A stretch of DNA of 64,000 nt from Prunus persica (Eukaryota > Streptophyta > Magnoliopsida > Rosales > Rosaceae), in NCBI RefSeq assembly GCF_000346465.2, contig NC_034016.1:19331548-19395547 (forward strand). The letters are read 5' to 3'. Position numbers and translations under genes: made by a program. This document shows, in pieces, positions 25,417-45,589 of this stretch; position 1 is the first letter of the stretch; the number at the start of each line of letters is the position of its first letter. Under the pieces are notes generated by a model. It was not told the DNA's origin and ran no database searches. It saw nothing but the letters and a program-made list of their open reading frames with translations.

Positions 25417-27324
25417 TTACCAGTAGTCCATGCAAGAGCATAACCCCTGCTCGAAGTGGTGGAAGCGCTTGCGGTCGCGGACGATAATCATGCGTTCATA
25501 AATTTTTGAAATCAACTTTAGAGAAGAGTGACAATCTTCACATATGCGCAGGTTCTTAACAATTCGAAGAGGGGTTTGAGGGGCTGTACTGATTAAGCCA
25601 AAGGCAGTTGCAATCTTCTCACTGTGATAATGCAAAACACTTTGTTTTTCTTCTTCATCCATGTTGAGCAACACTTGAGTGGTGTCAGGCCTATGGCCTT
25701 CTAAGCTCAACTGGTTGGAGATTTCCTCTAACATTGAATGGATTTCTCTGGCTCGAGGATGCGATTCGTCTTCCACCACAAACTCATGAATCACTCCATC
25801 AAGCTCAATCGAACTGCCTCCCGGGTCTTTCCTAATGTCCATATCCTTCATCTGCAATCTAACCTTTGCAACCGCCTCCCAATTTCCCAAAGAGGCATAC
25901 ATGTTTGAGAGAGCAACGTATGATCCACTGTCATGAGGAGCCAAGTCCATCAAAACCTCTGCCACTCGTTTGCCCATGTCGATGTTCCCTTGCTTCTTGC
26001 AAGCTCCGAGCAATGCCTTCCATGTAACATCATCCGGCTGAATTGGCATGTTTAGTATAAGCTCTTCAGCTTCTTCTAACAGTCCAGCACGACCTAACAG
26101 ATCAACCATACACCCATAATGCTCAATTCTAGGTTCTAAGCTAATTACATTAACCATGCGGTTGAAGAATGATCTGCCCTGCTCCACCAAACCTGCATGG
26201 CTACAAGCACTCAAGATACCAATATATGTTACATCACTAGGCACCACACCAGCCGGTTCCATCTTTTTAAAATAATCTAGAGCATCTTCCACTCGACCAT
26301 GCATAGCAAGTCCACTAATTATGGCATTCCAAGTAATCACATTCCTTTTAGGCAGTTTCTCAAAAACTAGAAGTGCCTTCTCAATGCTCCCACACTTAGA
26401 ATACATATCAACCAATGCAGAACCAAGCACATCATCAATCTCGATTCTGTTCTTACCGGCATACAAATGTATCCATTTCCCTAGTTCAAGTGCACCTAGC
26501 CGTGATATCGCAGGTAAGACACTAACCAAAGTCACATAATTTGGATATACATTCTCAATCTGCATATCACGGAACAAATCTATGGCCTCCCTAAAAAACC
26601 CATTTTGCGCATAACCAGATATCATCACATTCCATGACACTACACTTCTTTGAGGCATTTTATCAAACAGCACCCTAGCAGCTCTAACATCCCCAACTCT
26701 CACATACCCATCAACTATCACATTCCACAAAACCACATTACCCTCTTGCTTCCTCTCATTCAAATGACCACAAACAACAACACTCCTAGAAAACAATAAA
26801 TGTGCATCCTCCATAACCTTACACATAACATACATCCTCACAAGATTGCTAACAACAAACTCATCGGTATCCAATCCAAACTTCACAACCATCCCATGAA
26901 CACACTTGCCCACTCCAAGATTCCCCATTTTAGCACAGGCTTTCAACACAGAAGGGAAGGTGAACCTATTGGGACCCACAAAACCATAAGAAACCATTTG
27001 AGAAAACAAAAGCAGAGCCTCAAGTGGGTGCTCATCAACAGAGCTCTCAGCAAGAGCTCTGATGATGGTGTTCCAAGAAAAGCAATTGGGTCTTTGCATA
27101 TGGTTGAAAACAGCGCGAGCCCATTCGATATTGCGGTGAGCTGAAAGCGCATAGAACCGGAGGATTTCGGCGGCGGCAAGAGGGTCGTGGATTTGGCGGG
27201 TTTTGATGAAGAGGGCGTGGACTTGATGCAAGTCTCTGATGGTTTTGCATGCTGTGATTTGTGGGAAGAGTGAAGATGGGTGGGACGGTGGTGGAGTTGT
27301 GGGCTTGAAGATGGTGGAGTTCAT
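25417..27324 (-). CDS. PPR protein, PLS class with E/E+/DYW domains (LPA66-like plastid RNA-editing factor)
   Basis: An intronless 635-aa protein starting MNSTIFKPTTPP. The ATG is 27324-27322; the frame is open 11 codons further only through a TTG. Degenerate 35-aa PPR repeats follow (SWNTIIRALAESS, VSWNVMISGYAQNG, ITWNAIISGLAMHG), with an E/E+ region (KALLGACKKQGNIDMGKRVAE...). A complete DYW deaminase-like domain comes last: the zinc ligands HSEKIA and CEDCH are present and it ends CSCMDYW. DYW-PPR proteins carry out C-to-U editing of organelle transcripts. Similarity and position next to a pectate lyase and an RGI kinase point to Arabidopsis LPA66 (At5g48910), needed for psbF editing in chloroplasts. 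That assignment is from memory of the sequence and gene order. Confidence 0.92.
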   Translation of the reverse strand: MNSTIFKPTTPPPSHPSSLFPQITACKTIRDLHQVHALFIKTRQIHDPLAAAEILRFYALSAHRNIEWARAVFNHMQRPNCFSWNTIIRALAESSVDEHPLEALLLFSQMVSYGFVGPNRFTFPSVLKACAKMGNLGVGKCVHGMVVKFGLDTDEFVVSNLVRMYVMCKVMEDAHLLFSRSVVVCGHLNERKQEGNVVLWNVIVDGYVRVGDVRAARVLFDKMPQRSVVSWNVMISGYAQNGFFREAIDLFRDMQIENVYPNYVTLVSVLPAISRLGALELGKWIHLYAGKNRIEIDDVLGSALVDMYSKCGSIEKALLVFEKLPKRNVITWNAIISGLAMHGRVEDALDYFKKMEPAGVVPSDVTYIGILSACSHAGLVEQGRSFFNRMVNVISLEPRIEHYGCMVDLLGRAGLLEEAEELILNMPIQPDDVTWKALLGACKKQGNIDMGKRVAEVLMDLAPHDSGSYVALSNMYASLGNWEAVAKVRLQMKDMDIRKDPGGSSIELDGVIHEFVVEDESHPRAREIHSMLEEISNQLSLEGHRPDTTQVLLNMDEEEKQSVLHYHSEKIATAFGLISTAPQTPLRIVKNLRICEDCHSSLKLISKIYERMIIVRDRKRFHHFEQGLCSCMDYW

Positions 27325-27802
27325 GGGATTTTGGTCAACGAGAAAATTTGAGCTCAACTCTCTGGATAGATTGCAATTTTCATGAAGCTTGTCATATCAT
27401 CCAGTTGAGCTTTATTAGTTTTCAGATAATTCATATGAACGATCTTAATATTTTGGAATATTTTAAGGTTTCTAAGAGAAAGGCTCAAGTTTTTTGAAGT
27501 TGGTCCAATTCTATTCATAATTTCATATCCAATTCTTATCATATACACAAAAATACGAGTATTTCATTTTCAAAATATCTTCTAAGGCTACAAAAGTAAT
27601 AAGCTTTGATGGGTAAGATTTTTCCGCTGGACTCTTCTGTTTTTCTGTTTTAACAGAAACAGACAAATGAGTTGTCCTGTGTACTGATTACACGTATTGT
27701 ATATACAACCACACCAGACTGAGAACTTTACCTTGTATACAGTGTGTTCATTTCTAAAAGAAACTGGGAAACTTTTGCTTCATTAACCCCCATTTCTACA
27801 AA
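27325..27802. other. Divergent promoter region between the PPR and ADH-A genes
   Basis: About 480 bp between two divergent start codons, so it probably serves as promoter for both. The ADH-A 5' UTR is within the last ~100 bases. No other feature was recognised. Confidence 0.5.
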
Positions 27803-30530
<2,728 letters not shown>

Positions 30531-30570
30531 CTGCTATCAGTTCATAATTAAACTTCAATAAGTTTCGTTG

Positions 30571-30730
30571 ATGAACAGCTTTAAGTATTCAACAAAGGGA
30601 GCAGTTTCACACTGCTTAAGCAATATTTTGTGTAACCTGACATGGAAACTATGAACAGCTTTAAGTATTCAACAAAGTGAGCAGTTTCACACTGCTTAAG
30701 CAATATTTTGTGTAACCTGACATGGAAACC
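30571..30730 (+). repeat. Two-copy 80-bp tandem repeat in the ADH-A 3' flank
   Basis: Two head-to-tail copies of an 80-bp sequence beginning ATGAACAGCTTTAAGTATTC, at 30571-30650 and 30651-30730, differ at about two positions. The paralogous site downstream of A-prime has only one copy, so the doubling (or a loss) followed the segmental duplication. Confidence 0.85.
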
Positions 30731-31191
30731 ATCAGCCTCCATTCAAAGTCAAGTTGGGTTCAATAATTAAATTGTAGAATACATTTTCAATAAGACGAGT
30801 TCGAGTACAATCTCCAATTTTCCATATTTGATAAAACAAATATATAAACCAACAGACCTTTTGAAAAAACAGAACAGGGTCTCTCTCTCTCTCCAAAAAG
30901 TTATATTTTAGCCAAAAATTTGAAGACGTTACTAAAAAGTTTAAAATGCGATTTCCTAATCAAAATCAAACAAAGTCATCAAATTTGTGCCGAGTGCAAT
31001 CCATCACATTTCGGGTTAATGCATCGAAGTGGGTAGAGAGCCTCATTTTCTCTCCCCTCCTAGCCACATGTGGGTGTGGCCAGTCCATCTTTGCCTTCCT
31101 CGCAATAGAGGGAAAGAGAGAGTCCTGTGAAGTGGTTATTGGAGGCCATTTTTTCTCAACAATCTCTCTAAAATAGACAGAACTTGTGTTG

Positions 31192-31439
31192 TGTTATAAA
31201 ATTAAAGAGATTGTAGAAAGAATTTAGAGAAGTCAAATAGCAATAGGAATGCTGTTCTGATGCTTTCATTGATTCTTTTGTTCTATATTTTACAATGAGG
31301 AGGATGCCTTATTTTATAAGCAAAGATTATTGCCTCCCGTGGATGTATAGTTTGCTCTCAAGGAATGATGGCAGCAAGCTTCATCATGATGTCCTTTATT
31401 ATTTCCAAATATGTGGACTCCACTCAAGACTTTACAACA
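31192..31439. mobile_element. Solo LTR (248 bp) with 5-bp target duplication
   Basis: An insertion beginning TGTTATAAAATT and ending TTTACAACA (5'-TG...CA-3' ends with short inverted termini), flanked by TGTTG at 31187-31191 and 31440-31444. The paralogous site in unit 2 (about 38700-38715) has a single TGTTG and no insertion. This is an almost ideal empty-site comparison. No internal retroelement genes are present, so it is a solo LTR or a very small TRIM-like element. Confidence 0.85.
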
Positions 31440-31599
31440 TGTTGCTCTTGAATATAATGGATTCTCAATATCACCTCTTTGGTTGCCAATTGGCATTTTC
31501 AATTGGTTTTGAAGTACAAAACTCTAACTCCTGTGCACTCATTACATATATGTACATATATAAACACACACAAAATGTATTCGAGGTTTAGAACTTTGT

Positions 31600-33847
<2,248 letters not shown>

Positions 33848-34285
33848 GATTAATATCAGATATAAATAAATAAAAACTTCAATTATTTTCTTTGCTGAAA
33901 AAGTTTAAAAATTCAACAAGGTGTGATAAAAAAAACTAAAAAAAAACTTCACTCCTTATGATTTTAAACTTCTTTTTTAATTGCTTGTTTCTTGAGGGGA
34001 AATGCGAGAAAATGGAGGAGAGGTGGAGAGGGGGCTTCGAAGTTTGAAGCTCCATTTTCTGTGGAAGCTTGGTAAATAGTCGAACCAAGGCAAGCTAAAT
34101 CCAAGGATGTACAGAAGGGTCAGTAAGCAAGCAGATCATATTCTTCCACAAATGAGGCAATGGGTAAATTCTCCATGCACACTACAAGATTACAAGTAGC
34201 TTAAGATCCACTTTCTGAAATGGATGCCTCACACACGGTCAGGTTAGCTATGAAAATGAGTGAATGAGCCCTACCAGTGAGGATG
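33848..34285. other. Spacer between ADH-B and the decayed membrane-protein copy
   Basis: Convergent 3' flanks, paralogous to 41118-41723 in unit 2. Unit 2 has about 135 extra bases (about 41548-41684) that are absent here. No gene was recognised. Confidence 0.55.
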
Positions 34286-34946
34286 TTACTTATACTTCTC
34301 CATGATTCTTCTGGCTTCTTCTAGACTGTCCTCCATCCCCTCCTCCTTTGGTGTAGAGGTGGTGCCTCCACCCCCCTTTGGTCCTTCATCCTTATTCAAA
34401 GCTATAAATGTAAAGTATACGAGTCCCATCGTAGCCTGTTATCATACAATGCTTAGTTCATTAGAATTACATAATATTTATGTACTTCAAAAATAAGGAC
34501 TGTCTATACAAGAATAATGCTCTCTTACTGACAAGAGGAAACTTGCCCTCATTGCATCTCATTTCCTTATAGAAACTAGTAACGCAGAAAAAGAAGTTGA
34601 TTTTAAAACACAAACACACAAATGATAGCACAAGCATACTTGATATACATTTTGGAAAAAGCAAGTCAAATAACATCATCGATCTACTGTTCTTGCAGGA
34701 GGAGAGAAATAGAAACATACCAGCACAAAGAAAACTTGAGTACAAAGAGTGAAGGAGAAAATGCAACTACCGTCACAGAAACCCTTGCTATTGATCTTGG
34801 CACAGAATCCTAGCACCCAAATGCAAAACACAAACAGAATATCAAAAATCTTCAATTTGTACTAAAAGCAAGAAAAAGTTTGAAAGGGTAGACTAAACAT
34901 AACTTACCGGCACAAGATTGGTTCCTGCCTCAATTCCATCTCTCCC
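34286..34946 (-). pseudogene. Decayed copy of the small membrane-protein gene (exons 2-4 only)
   Basis: Unit-1 counterpart of the gene at 41724-43884. Exon 4 (34286-34435) is whole. Exon 3 (34721-34809) has a 16-bp deletion that shifts the frame. Exon 2 has lost the 19 bases next to its acceptor, so its 5' end lies at about 34950. Exon 1 is absent because the duplication junction at about 36001 cuts through intron 1. No functional product is expected. Confidence 0.88.
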
Positions 34947-34949
34947 AAC

Positions 34950-35621
34950 CCTATTTTACACAATTCAAACCAGTAGTCAACACAAATGTAAACATAAAAC
35001 TCAAGGGTAAAACTATTTGCTCTCTTGTATGAGCAGGAAAGCAGCAAAAGTAATTCATGTGATTCAGAAAGGTAGAAACACTGTGAATTGGATGTAAACA
35101 GCCAATGTCGTCCATATATAATTTAACTCAAAATCTCAACCAGAAAATTAAAATGTTATCCTAACAATTCAAAATTCTGACTCAAAATTAGCCTGCATGA
35201 AAAATACTTGAAAAGATTTCTTGACCTACTTTTAATGCATAAGAAAGACAAATTTAAAATAACAAAAATTGCCCTGAGAAAATCACACTTGCTGCACATG
35301 GCAGCACGTCAGCTAGGTTTCACCCACCAAATGGTAAGTTCCCATGGATTATGGTATGGATGATTAGCCAGTTCTCTCAACTATCCGATTAACGGGTGAT
35401 CACTCTTTAACGTAAGAAGATTCAAGCTTTTCTAAACGGTTCCATTCTCTAGTTACAGCTTCACTGCTTCTACAAAAGCGCCTTTACCTTTCATGCCTGA
35501 TTGAAATCTTTACAATAGCTTTTTATTTTTAGAGGCCAATCATTTACAATTTCATTCTACTAACCACTAATCACCGGAGTTCCAAAGCACTGAATTGAAA
35601 TCCACAATCAATGTTGAAAAT
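34950..35621. other. Intron-1 remnant of the decayed membrane-protein copy
   Basis: Sequence closely matching 42460-43133 of unit 2, i.e. intron 1 of the intact gene. No coding content of its own. Confidence 0.6.
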
Positions 35622-37542
<1,921 letters not shown>

Positions 37543-37547
37543 CTGCT

Positions 37548-37872
37548 TGTTAAAGTTTTGAGAGTGTTTGCTAGTATTCTAGCTGATTTATCAGAGAAAG
37601 GAGTGAGAGGAATAGAAGGAGAGAAATCTGTAAAAACTGCTCTGCTTACTCTCTAAGTCAGAGAGCAAGGATATGTATATTCTGTTTTCTCTATTCAATC
37701 ACGCACACACACAAAGCATGAAGTACATGACCGTTAGCCTTAGCTGGATGCACACACATAATATTGCATCTCAACCTTACACTTGTCATTTTCTAAGACA
37801 AAGTGAATACACAATGAAATACTAGGCTAATTAACACTGAGCTCAAATTAGCTCAATGCTTATACACTAACA
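37548..37872. mobile_element. Solo LTR (325 bp) with CTGCT target duplication
   Basis: Begins TGTTAAAGTTTTGAGAG and ends ACACTAACA (TGTTA...TAACA inverted ends). It is flanked by CTGCT at 37543-37547 and 37873-37877. ADH-A has the uninterrupted site TAGCTGCTATCAG right after its stop codon. No internal domain remains. Confidence 0.88.
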
Positions 37873-37924
37873 CTGCTATCAGTTCATAATTAAACTTCAA
37901 TAAGTTTCTTTGATGAACAGCTTT

Positions 37925-38179
37925 TTTCTTTTTTTTTCTTTTTTTTTTTGGAAAAGGTTGAATTCATTCCATTAGAAGGGAGGAATAAAAGGCATGTCAT
38001 GCGTGGCCTCGTTAAAACCTTCCCAGAGAAAACCACAAGGGAAAAACTCCGGGGTAGGAAAGAGTACCACATATGCCCATAACGTACACAACAGGAAAAT
38101 TACATTACATCAATGAACAAAACATCTTGTAGGAAATCTGGGGGATCAGTAACCCAGATTTAAGTATGAACGAAACATC
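37925..38179 (-). mobile_element. Short non-LTR retroelement insertion (SINE or truncated LINE)
   Basis: About 255 bp inserted in the 3' flank of A-prime, bounded by a 15-bp direct repeat TTGATGAACAGCTTT (37910-37924 and 38180-38194) that occurs once at the matching site near ADH-A. The left side carries a long T-rich tract, i.e. a 3' poly-A tail on the minus strand. A tailed insertion with a long target duplication is the hallmark of target-primed reverse transcription. Confidence 0.82.
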
Positions 38180-38194
38180 TTGATGAACAGCTTT

Positions 38195-38408
38195 AAGTAT
38201 TCAACAAAGTATGCACTTTCACACTGCTTAAGCAATATTTTGTGTAACCTGACATAGAAACTATCAGCCTCCATTCAAAGTCAAGTTGGGTTCAATAAGT
38301 AAATTATAGAATACACTTTCAATAAGACGAGTTCAAGTACAGTCTCCAATTTTCCATATTTGATAAAACAATATATAAACCAACAGACTTTTTGATAAAA
38401 CAAAACAG

Positions 38409-38444
<36 letters not shown>

Positions 38445-38836
38445 AAGATTTAGTTAATTATGCGATTTCCTAATCAAAATCAAAGCAAACTCATCAAATT
38501 TGTGCCAAGTGTAGTCCATCACATTTCCGGTTAATTCATCAAAGTGTTTGTAGAGTGCCTCATTTTCTCTCCCCTCCTAGCTACATGTTGGTGTGGCCAG
38601 TCCATCTCTGCCTTCCTCACAATAGAGGGAAAGAGAGAGTCCTGCGGAGGGGTTATTGGAGGCCATTTTTTCTCAACAACCTCTCTAAAATAGACACAAC
38701 TTTTGTTGCTCTTGAATATAATGGATTCTCAATATCACCTCTTTGGTTGCCAATTGGATTTTTCAATTGGTTTTTAAGTACAAAACTCTAACTCCTGTGC
38801 ACTCATTACATATATGTACATATATAAACACACACA
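38195..38836. other. Spacer upstream of ADH copy C
   Basis: Paralogous to the spacer upstream of pseudogene B but without the solo LTR. It contains a (CT)n tract at about 38411-38440. It should hold the promoter of copy C if that gene is expressed. Confidence 0.5.
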
Positions 38837-41117
<2,281 letters not shown>

Positions 41118-41723
41118 GATTAATATCAGATAGAAATAAATAAAAAACTTTAATTATTTTTCTTTGCTGAATAAGTTCAAAAATTCAACAAGGTGTGATT
41201 AAAAAAAAAAAAAAATTTCACTCCTTATGATTTTAAACTTGTTTTTTTTAATTGCTTGTTTCTTGAGGGAAAATGCGAGAAAATGGAGGGGTGGAGAGGG
41301 GGCTTCGAAGTTTGAAGCTCCATTTTGTTTTAATTTGTCATCGTTACAATTTTCTGTGGAAGCTTGGTAAATAGTCGAACCAAGGCAAGCTAAATCCAAG
41401 GATGTACAGAAGGGTCAGTAAGCAAGCAGATCATATTCTTCCACAAATGAGGCAATGGGTAAATTCTCCATGCGCACTACAAGATTACAAGTAACTTAAG
41501 ATCCACTTTCTGAAATGGATGCCTCACACAGAGTCAGGTTAGCTAGACCTTTCCTAACAGCTTAATTCGGCAAAGCATAGAAATTGGTACTGAAAACTGA
41601 ATTGACATTCATTTGAAGATTCTAAGCATCAAGACACCAGATATATTTCTTCCATTAATCAGAATTCTAAGCATCACCACAAATGATATGAAAATGAGTG
41701 AATGAGCCCTACCAGTGAGGATG
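41118..41723. other. Convergent spacer between ADH-C and the membrane-protein gene
   Basis: 3' flanks of two convergent genes. It contains a stretch (about 41548-41684) missing in unit 1, with the short motif ATTCTAAGCATCA occurring twice in it. No gene was recognised. Confidence 0.5.
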
Positions 41724-43251
41724 TTACTTATACTTCTCCATGATTCTTCTGGCTTCTTCTAGACTGTCCTCCATCCCCTCCTCCTTTGGTGTAGAGGTGG
41801 TGCCTCCACCCCCCTTTGGTCCTTCATCCTTATTCAAAGCTATAAATGTAAAGTATACAAGTCCCATCGTAGCCTGTTATCATACAATGCTTAGTTCATT
41901 AGAATTACATAATATTTATCTACTTCAAAAATAAGGACTGTCTATACAAGAATAATGCTCTCTTACTGACGAGGAAATTTACTTGTCTACATTGCATCTC
42001 ATTTCCTTATAGAAATAAATAACGCAGAAAAAGGAGTTGATTTTAGAACACAAACACACAAATGGTAGCACATGCATACTTCATATACATTTTGGAAAAA
42101 GCGAAGTCAAAATAACATCATCAATCTACTGTTCTTGCAGGAGGAGAGAAATAGAAATATACCAGCACAAAGAAAACTGTAGACAGTAAAGACTTGAGTA
42201 CAAAGAGTGAAAGAGCCAATGCAACTACTGTCACAGAAACCCTTGCTATTGATCTTGGCACAGAATCCTAGCACCCAAATGCAAAACACAAACAGAATAT
42301 CAAAAATCTTCAATTTGTACTAAAAGCAAGAAAAACACCCTGCTTTGAAATTGCACAATCGATAAAAGTTTGAAAGGGTAGACTAAACATAATTTACCGG
42401 CACAAGATTGGTTCCTGCCTCAATTCCATCTCTCCCAACCTTCCAAACTGTCTGTACAACTATTTTACACAATTCAAACCAGTAGTCAACACAAATGTAA
42501 ACATAAAACTCAAGGGTAACTGTTTGCTCTTTTGTATGAGCAGGGCAGCAGCAAAAGTAATTCATGTGAAGCAGAAAGATAGAAACACTGTGAATTGGAT
42601 GTAAACAACCAATGTCGTCCACATTATAATGTAACTCAAAATCTCAACCAGAAAATTAAAATCTTGTCCTAACACTCTAAAATTCTGACTCAAAATTAGC
42701 CTGCATGAAAGGGTCGTACTTGAAAGGACTTCTTGACCTACTTCTCATGCATAAGAAAGACAAATTTAAAATAACAAAAATTGCCCTGAGAAAATCGCAC
42801 TTGCTGCACATGGCAGCACGTCAGCTAGGTTTCACCCACCAAATGGTAAGTTCCCATGGATAATGGTATGGATGATTAGTCAGTTCTCTCAACTATCCGA
42901 TTAATGGGTGATCACTCTTTAACGTAAGAAGATTCAAGCTTTTCTAAACGGTTCCATTCTCTAGTTACAGCTTCACTGCTTCTACAAAAGCGCCTTTACC
43001 TTTCATGCCTGATTGAAATCTTTACAATAGCTTTTTATTTTTAGAGGCCAATCATTTACAATTTCATTCTACTAACCACTAATCACCGGAGTTCCAAAGC
43101 ACTGAATTGAAATCCACAATCAATGTTAAAAATCGCTAGGCGGTAGGCGGGCGCCTAAGCGTTTTTTTTTTTTTTAATTTGTAATTATTTTGTATTAATT
43201 GCGGCCTGGTGGTGGTCGTCCCGGGTGGAGGCCTGGTGGTGGTGGTCTGTC

Positions 43252-43293
<42 letters not shown>

Positions 43294-43884
43294 CAGCGTT
43301 AAACTCGGGGAAAAAAAATATATTTTTAAAAGGAACCGACCCGCCCAGGCCGCCTAACTCCCGCCTAGCCGCCTAGCCCCGCCTAGGCGGATTTTTCGAA
43401 CACTCGACAATTTAACGTTAAAAATTGTCATAATCTAACAGAAATTAGCATGCTTTCGACAGATATTCACCAATACAATGCTATTCAGTTGCAAAAATAC
43501 CTTTTATCCAAATCCAAAAACCAAAAATATAAAAACACGATTCATAAAATAGCAAATTCGACGAACCCATTAAACAACAATGTTCAGGGATCATAAATAC
43601 CAAACAGAAGAAGAAGAAGAAGAAGAAACGCAGGGAAGTGCAGCTAGCTAACCTTTTAAGAAATTGGACTGTGCAGCGAACACAACAGGAACAGAGCGAT
43701 ACCTCCGAGTCCTCTGCCTCTTATTAATTTGAAGAGCTGAGACCAAAGACTGCTTCTTTAACCTTAAAAATGAATTAGAAGAGAAGAATTGAGAGTGAGA
43801 GAAAGCTAGGGTTTGATTCTTGTAACATCTTGGAGAGTGTGGAATTATGCAGCAGAGGCTCTGCAACATAACTGAGCCAGCCAT
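41724..43884 (-). CDS. Small predicted organelle-targeted membrane protein, function unknown
   Basis: Four minus-strand exons: 43653-43884, 42398-42459, 42163-42267 and 41724-41873. They are in phase and give 182 aa. The N-terminus (MAGSVMLQSLCC..., with many Ser/Arg/Lys and no acidic residues in the first ~60) resembles a chloroplast transit peptide. A short conserved-looking block (VWKVGRDGIEAGTNLVPDSV) follows, then two hydrophobic spans (VTVVALALSLFVLK and FFVLATMGLVYFTFIAL). A hydrophilic Gly/Thr/Glu tail ends EEARRIMEKYK. I recognise this as a conserved plant protein but cannot assign a function. The start is the ATG at 43884; a TTG directly before it is in frame. Intron 1 holds the GCCTAGG repeat element. 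Confidence 0.82.
43134..43416. mobile_element. GCCTAGG-rich repeat element, unit-2 copy with 9-bp direct repeats
   Basis: About 283 bp inside intron 1 of the membrane-protein gene. It is flanked by perfect GTTAAAAAT repeats at 43125-43133 and 43417-43425, which could be a 9-bp target duplication (the size made by Mutator-like elements). Inside are subterminal palindromic GCCTAGGCGG motifs at both ends and a (GA)n run at about 43254-43292. No ORF. Similar GCCTAGGCG-rich sequences are common in Rosaceae genomes, from memory. Confidence 0.7.
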
Positions 43885-44686
43885 CAATATCTTTCTCCAA
43901 TTTGATTACTTCACGCAGACTAATTGAGAGCTTGAACCGCCATTTTAGCTTTTACACAGAAAAAAACAAGAGAGACTCTCTCTCTCTCTCCCAGCCTCAC
44001 AAGCAGCTATCGCTAAATGCTAAGCCCAAATTGAATTTGGATCCTCTCGACTGTAAATACGAAGAGCCCCATAGAGTTATGGACCGCGAGTTTTCGTTCT
44101 TCTGGTTTTTGATGGTCTAGTAATTGGGCTTGAGTTTTAAGGGCCTCCTGGGCTATTTTCATGGAGTCCAAATCATAATTTGAAGCTATGGAGATTGATT
44201 TATTTTTTGTCTGTACAAGTTTAGTACGAGGAGAGGGACTCAAACTCAGGTACAGTGGAACAAGCTCGTTGTCTTGGCCAATTGTTCTAATTGATCCATT
44301 GATGAGAAGAAGCTTGTTGCATAGGTTTGCGAAGGTTTTGTCAACACTGAAACGTGGATAGATTCCTTAGTGGGAGTTTCCCAAAACCATGCCTTAGAAC
44401 TTCGGCCCATGGCCAACATTGTTCTCTGGCCTGTGCTATATATAATTATAACTTTTCTTTCTTGTTTCCACATTAGTAAGTTGTGGTATTTATTTTATTT
44501 TTAAATTGACTTGTTAGAACATTTAACAAAATTTAATATATTTATAAAAAAAATTAAACTATCATAATGTGAATTAGGTCAATTGGATGAGATAGTGTAT
44601 TGTCTTTTGTAGGCAATAATACTTTATATTCTTTTAAAATGTATTGACTCACTAACCAGTTAACGCTTGACTAAATTACAATACTT

Positions 44687-45081
44687 TAGAGCATCCAAAA
44701 TGGGCTCCTTAAACCACCTCATTCGACAAATTTTAGAGAGGAATTATAAAAGTACAACTCCAACTATACTCCCTATCCGTCTCCTATAATGGGGAGACCT
44801 CTAGAAGCTATTAAATATGAGGAGAGAGAAAGGACTCCTAATGGCTTCCTATAATTTAATGCTGCTTTATTTAATGAGTATTTCAAACCTTTATTTAATG
44901 CTAACTTTTTTAAAAAAAAAATAGAGATGGACTAATGAAAAAAGAGTTATAGCATTTATGAATCCCTAAACTAGAGAACACAATTGAAGTTTAAATTTTA
45001 TAGAGAGCTCCTAAAATAACTTTTATATGTTTTTAGCTCAAATTTAACTAAAAAATAAAGGGCATAATTATAGATGCTCTT
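44687..45081. mobile_element. MITE-like element, AGAGCATC termini
   Basis: Left end TAGAGCATCC, right end TAGATGCTCTTA. The inverted AGAGCATC core equals that of the element at 11591-11796, while the interior (about 395 bp) differs. The inside is AT-rich and non-coding. Target duplication unclear. Confidence 0.5.
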
Positions 45082-45587
45082 ATATTATTATAAGTTACCA
45101 ACAAGGCTGCATCTCTAGCTTATCAACATATGAAGAGCTTCTGACCTTAGTAGTCGACATAGTTTCCCACTCTATGGTTTTCTTATTTTGATAATGGTGT
45201 ACTAAATTACAAATTAATAAGCCTACAAACAAAAAAGAAAGAAAAAAAGAAAAAGAAAAAAAGAAGTGCAATGATATGCCTTGCATTCAGAGATGAATTT
45301 GTCATAGAACTTAGAAAGAGTAACTGATGCCTATCTTGTTAACTGTGTCACATGGAATTCCTTTGTGTTATATTACATATAATAGTAATTCTTGCCATTG
45401 CTGCCTGTTTTTGTCTTCGGGAAGGGAAAAATCTCAAATGAGAAGAATTTGGCATGGCCAGAGAGATAGTTGACAGACATAATTAACAAATGCCTCTCCT
45501 TATTTTAACACTCAATTACACCACCTTCCTCTTCACTCTATAGCCAACAACAGCTAGCTATAATGAAAATTTTGAAACCAAATCTGT

Positions 45588-45589
<2 letters not shown>

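Larger units (their letters stand above)
30531..31599. other. Spacer between ADH-A and pseudogene B
   Basis: 3' flank of ADH-A and 5' flank of copy B, paralogous to the spacer upstream of copy C. It contains an 80-bp tandem repeat (30571-30730) and a solo LTR (31192-31439), both listed separately. Confidence 0.6.
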
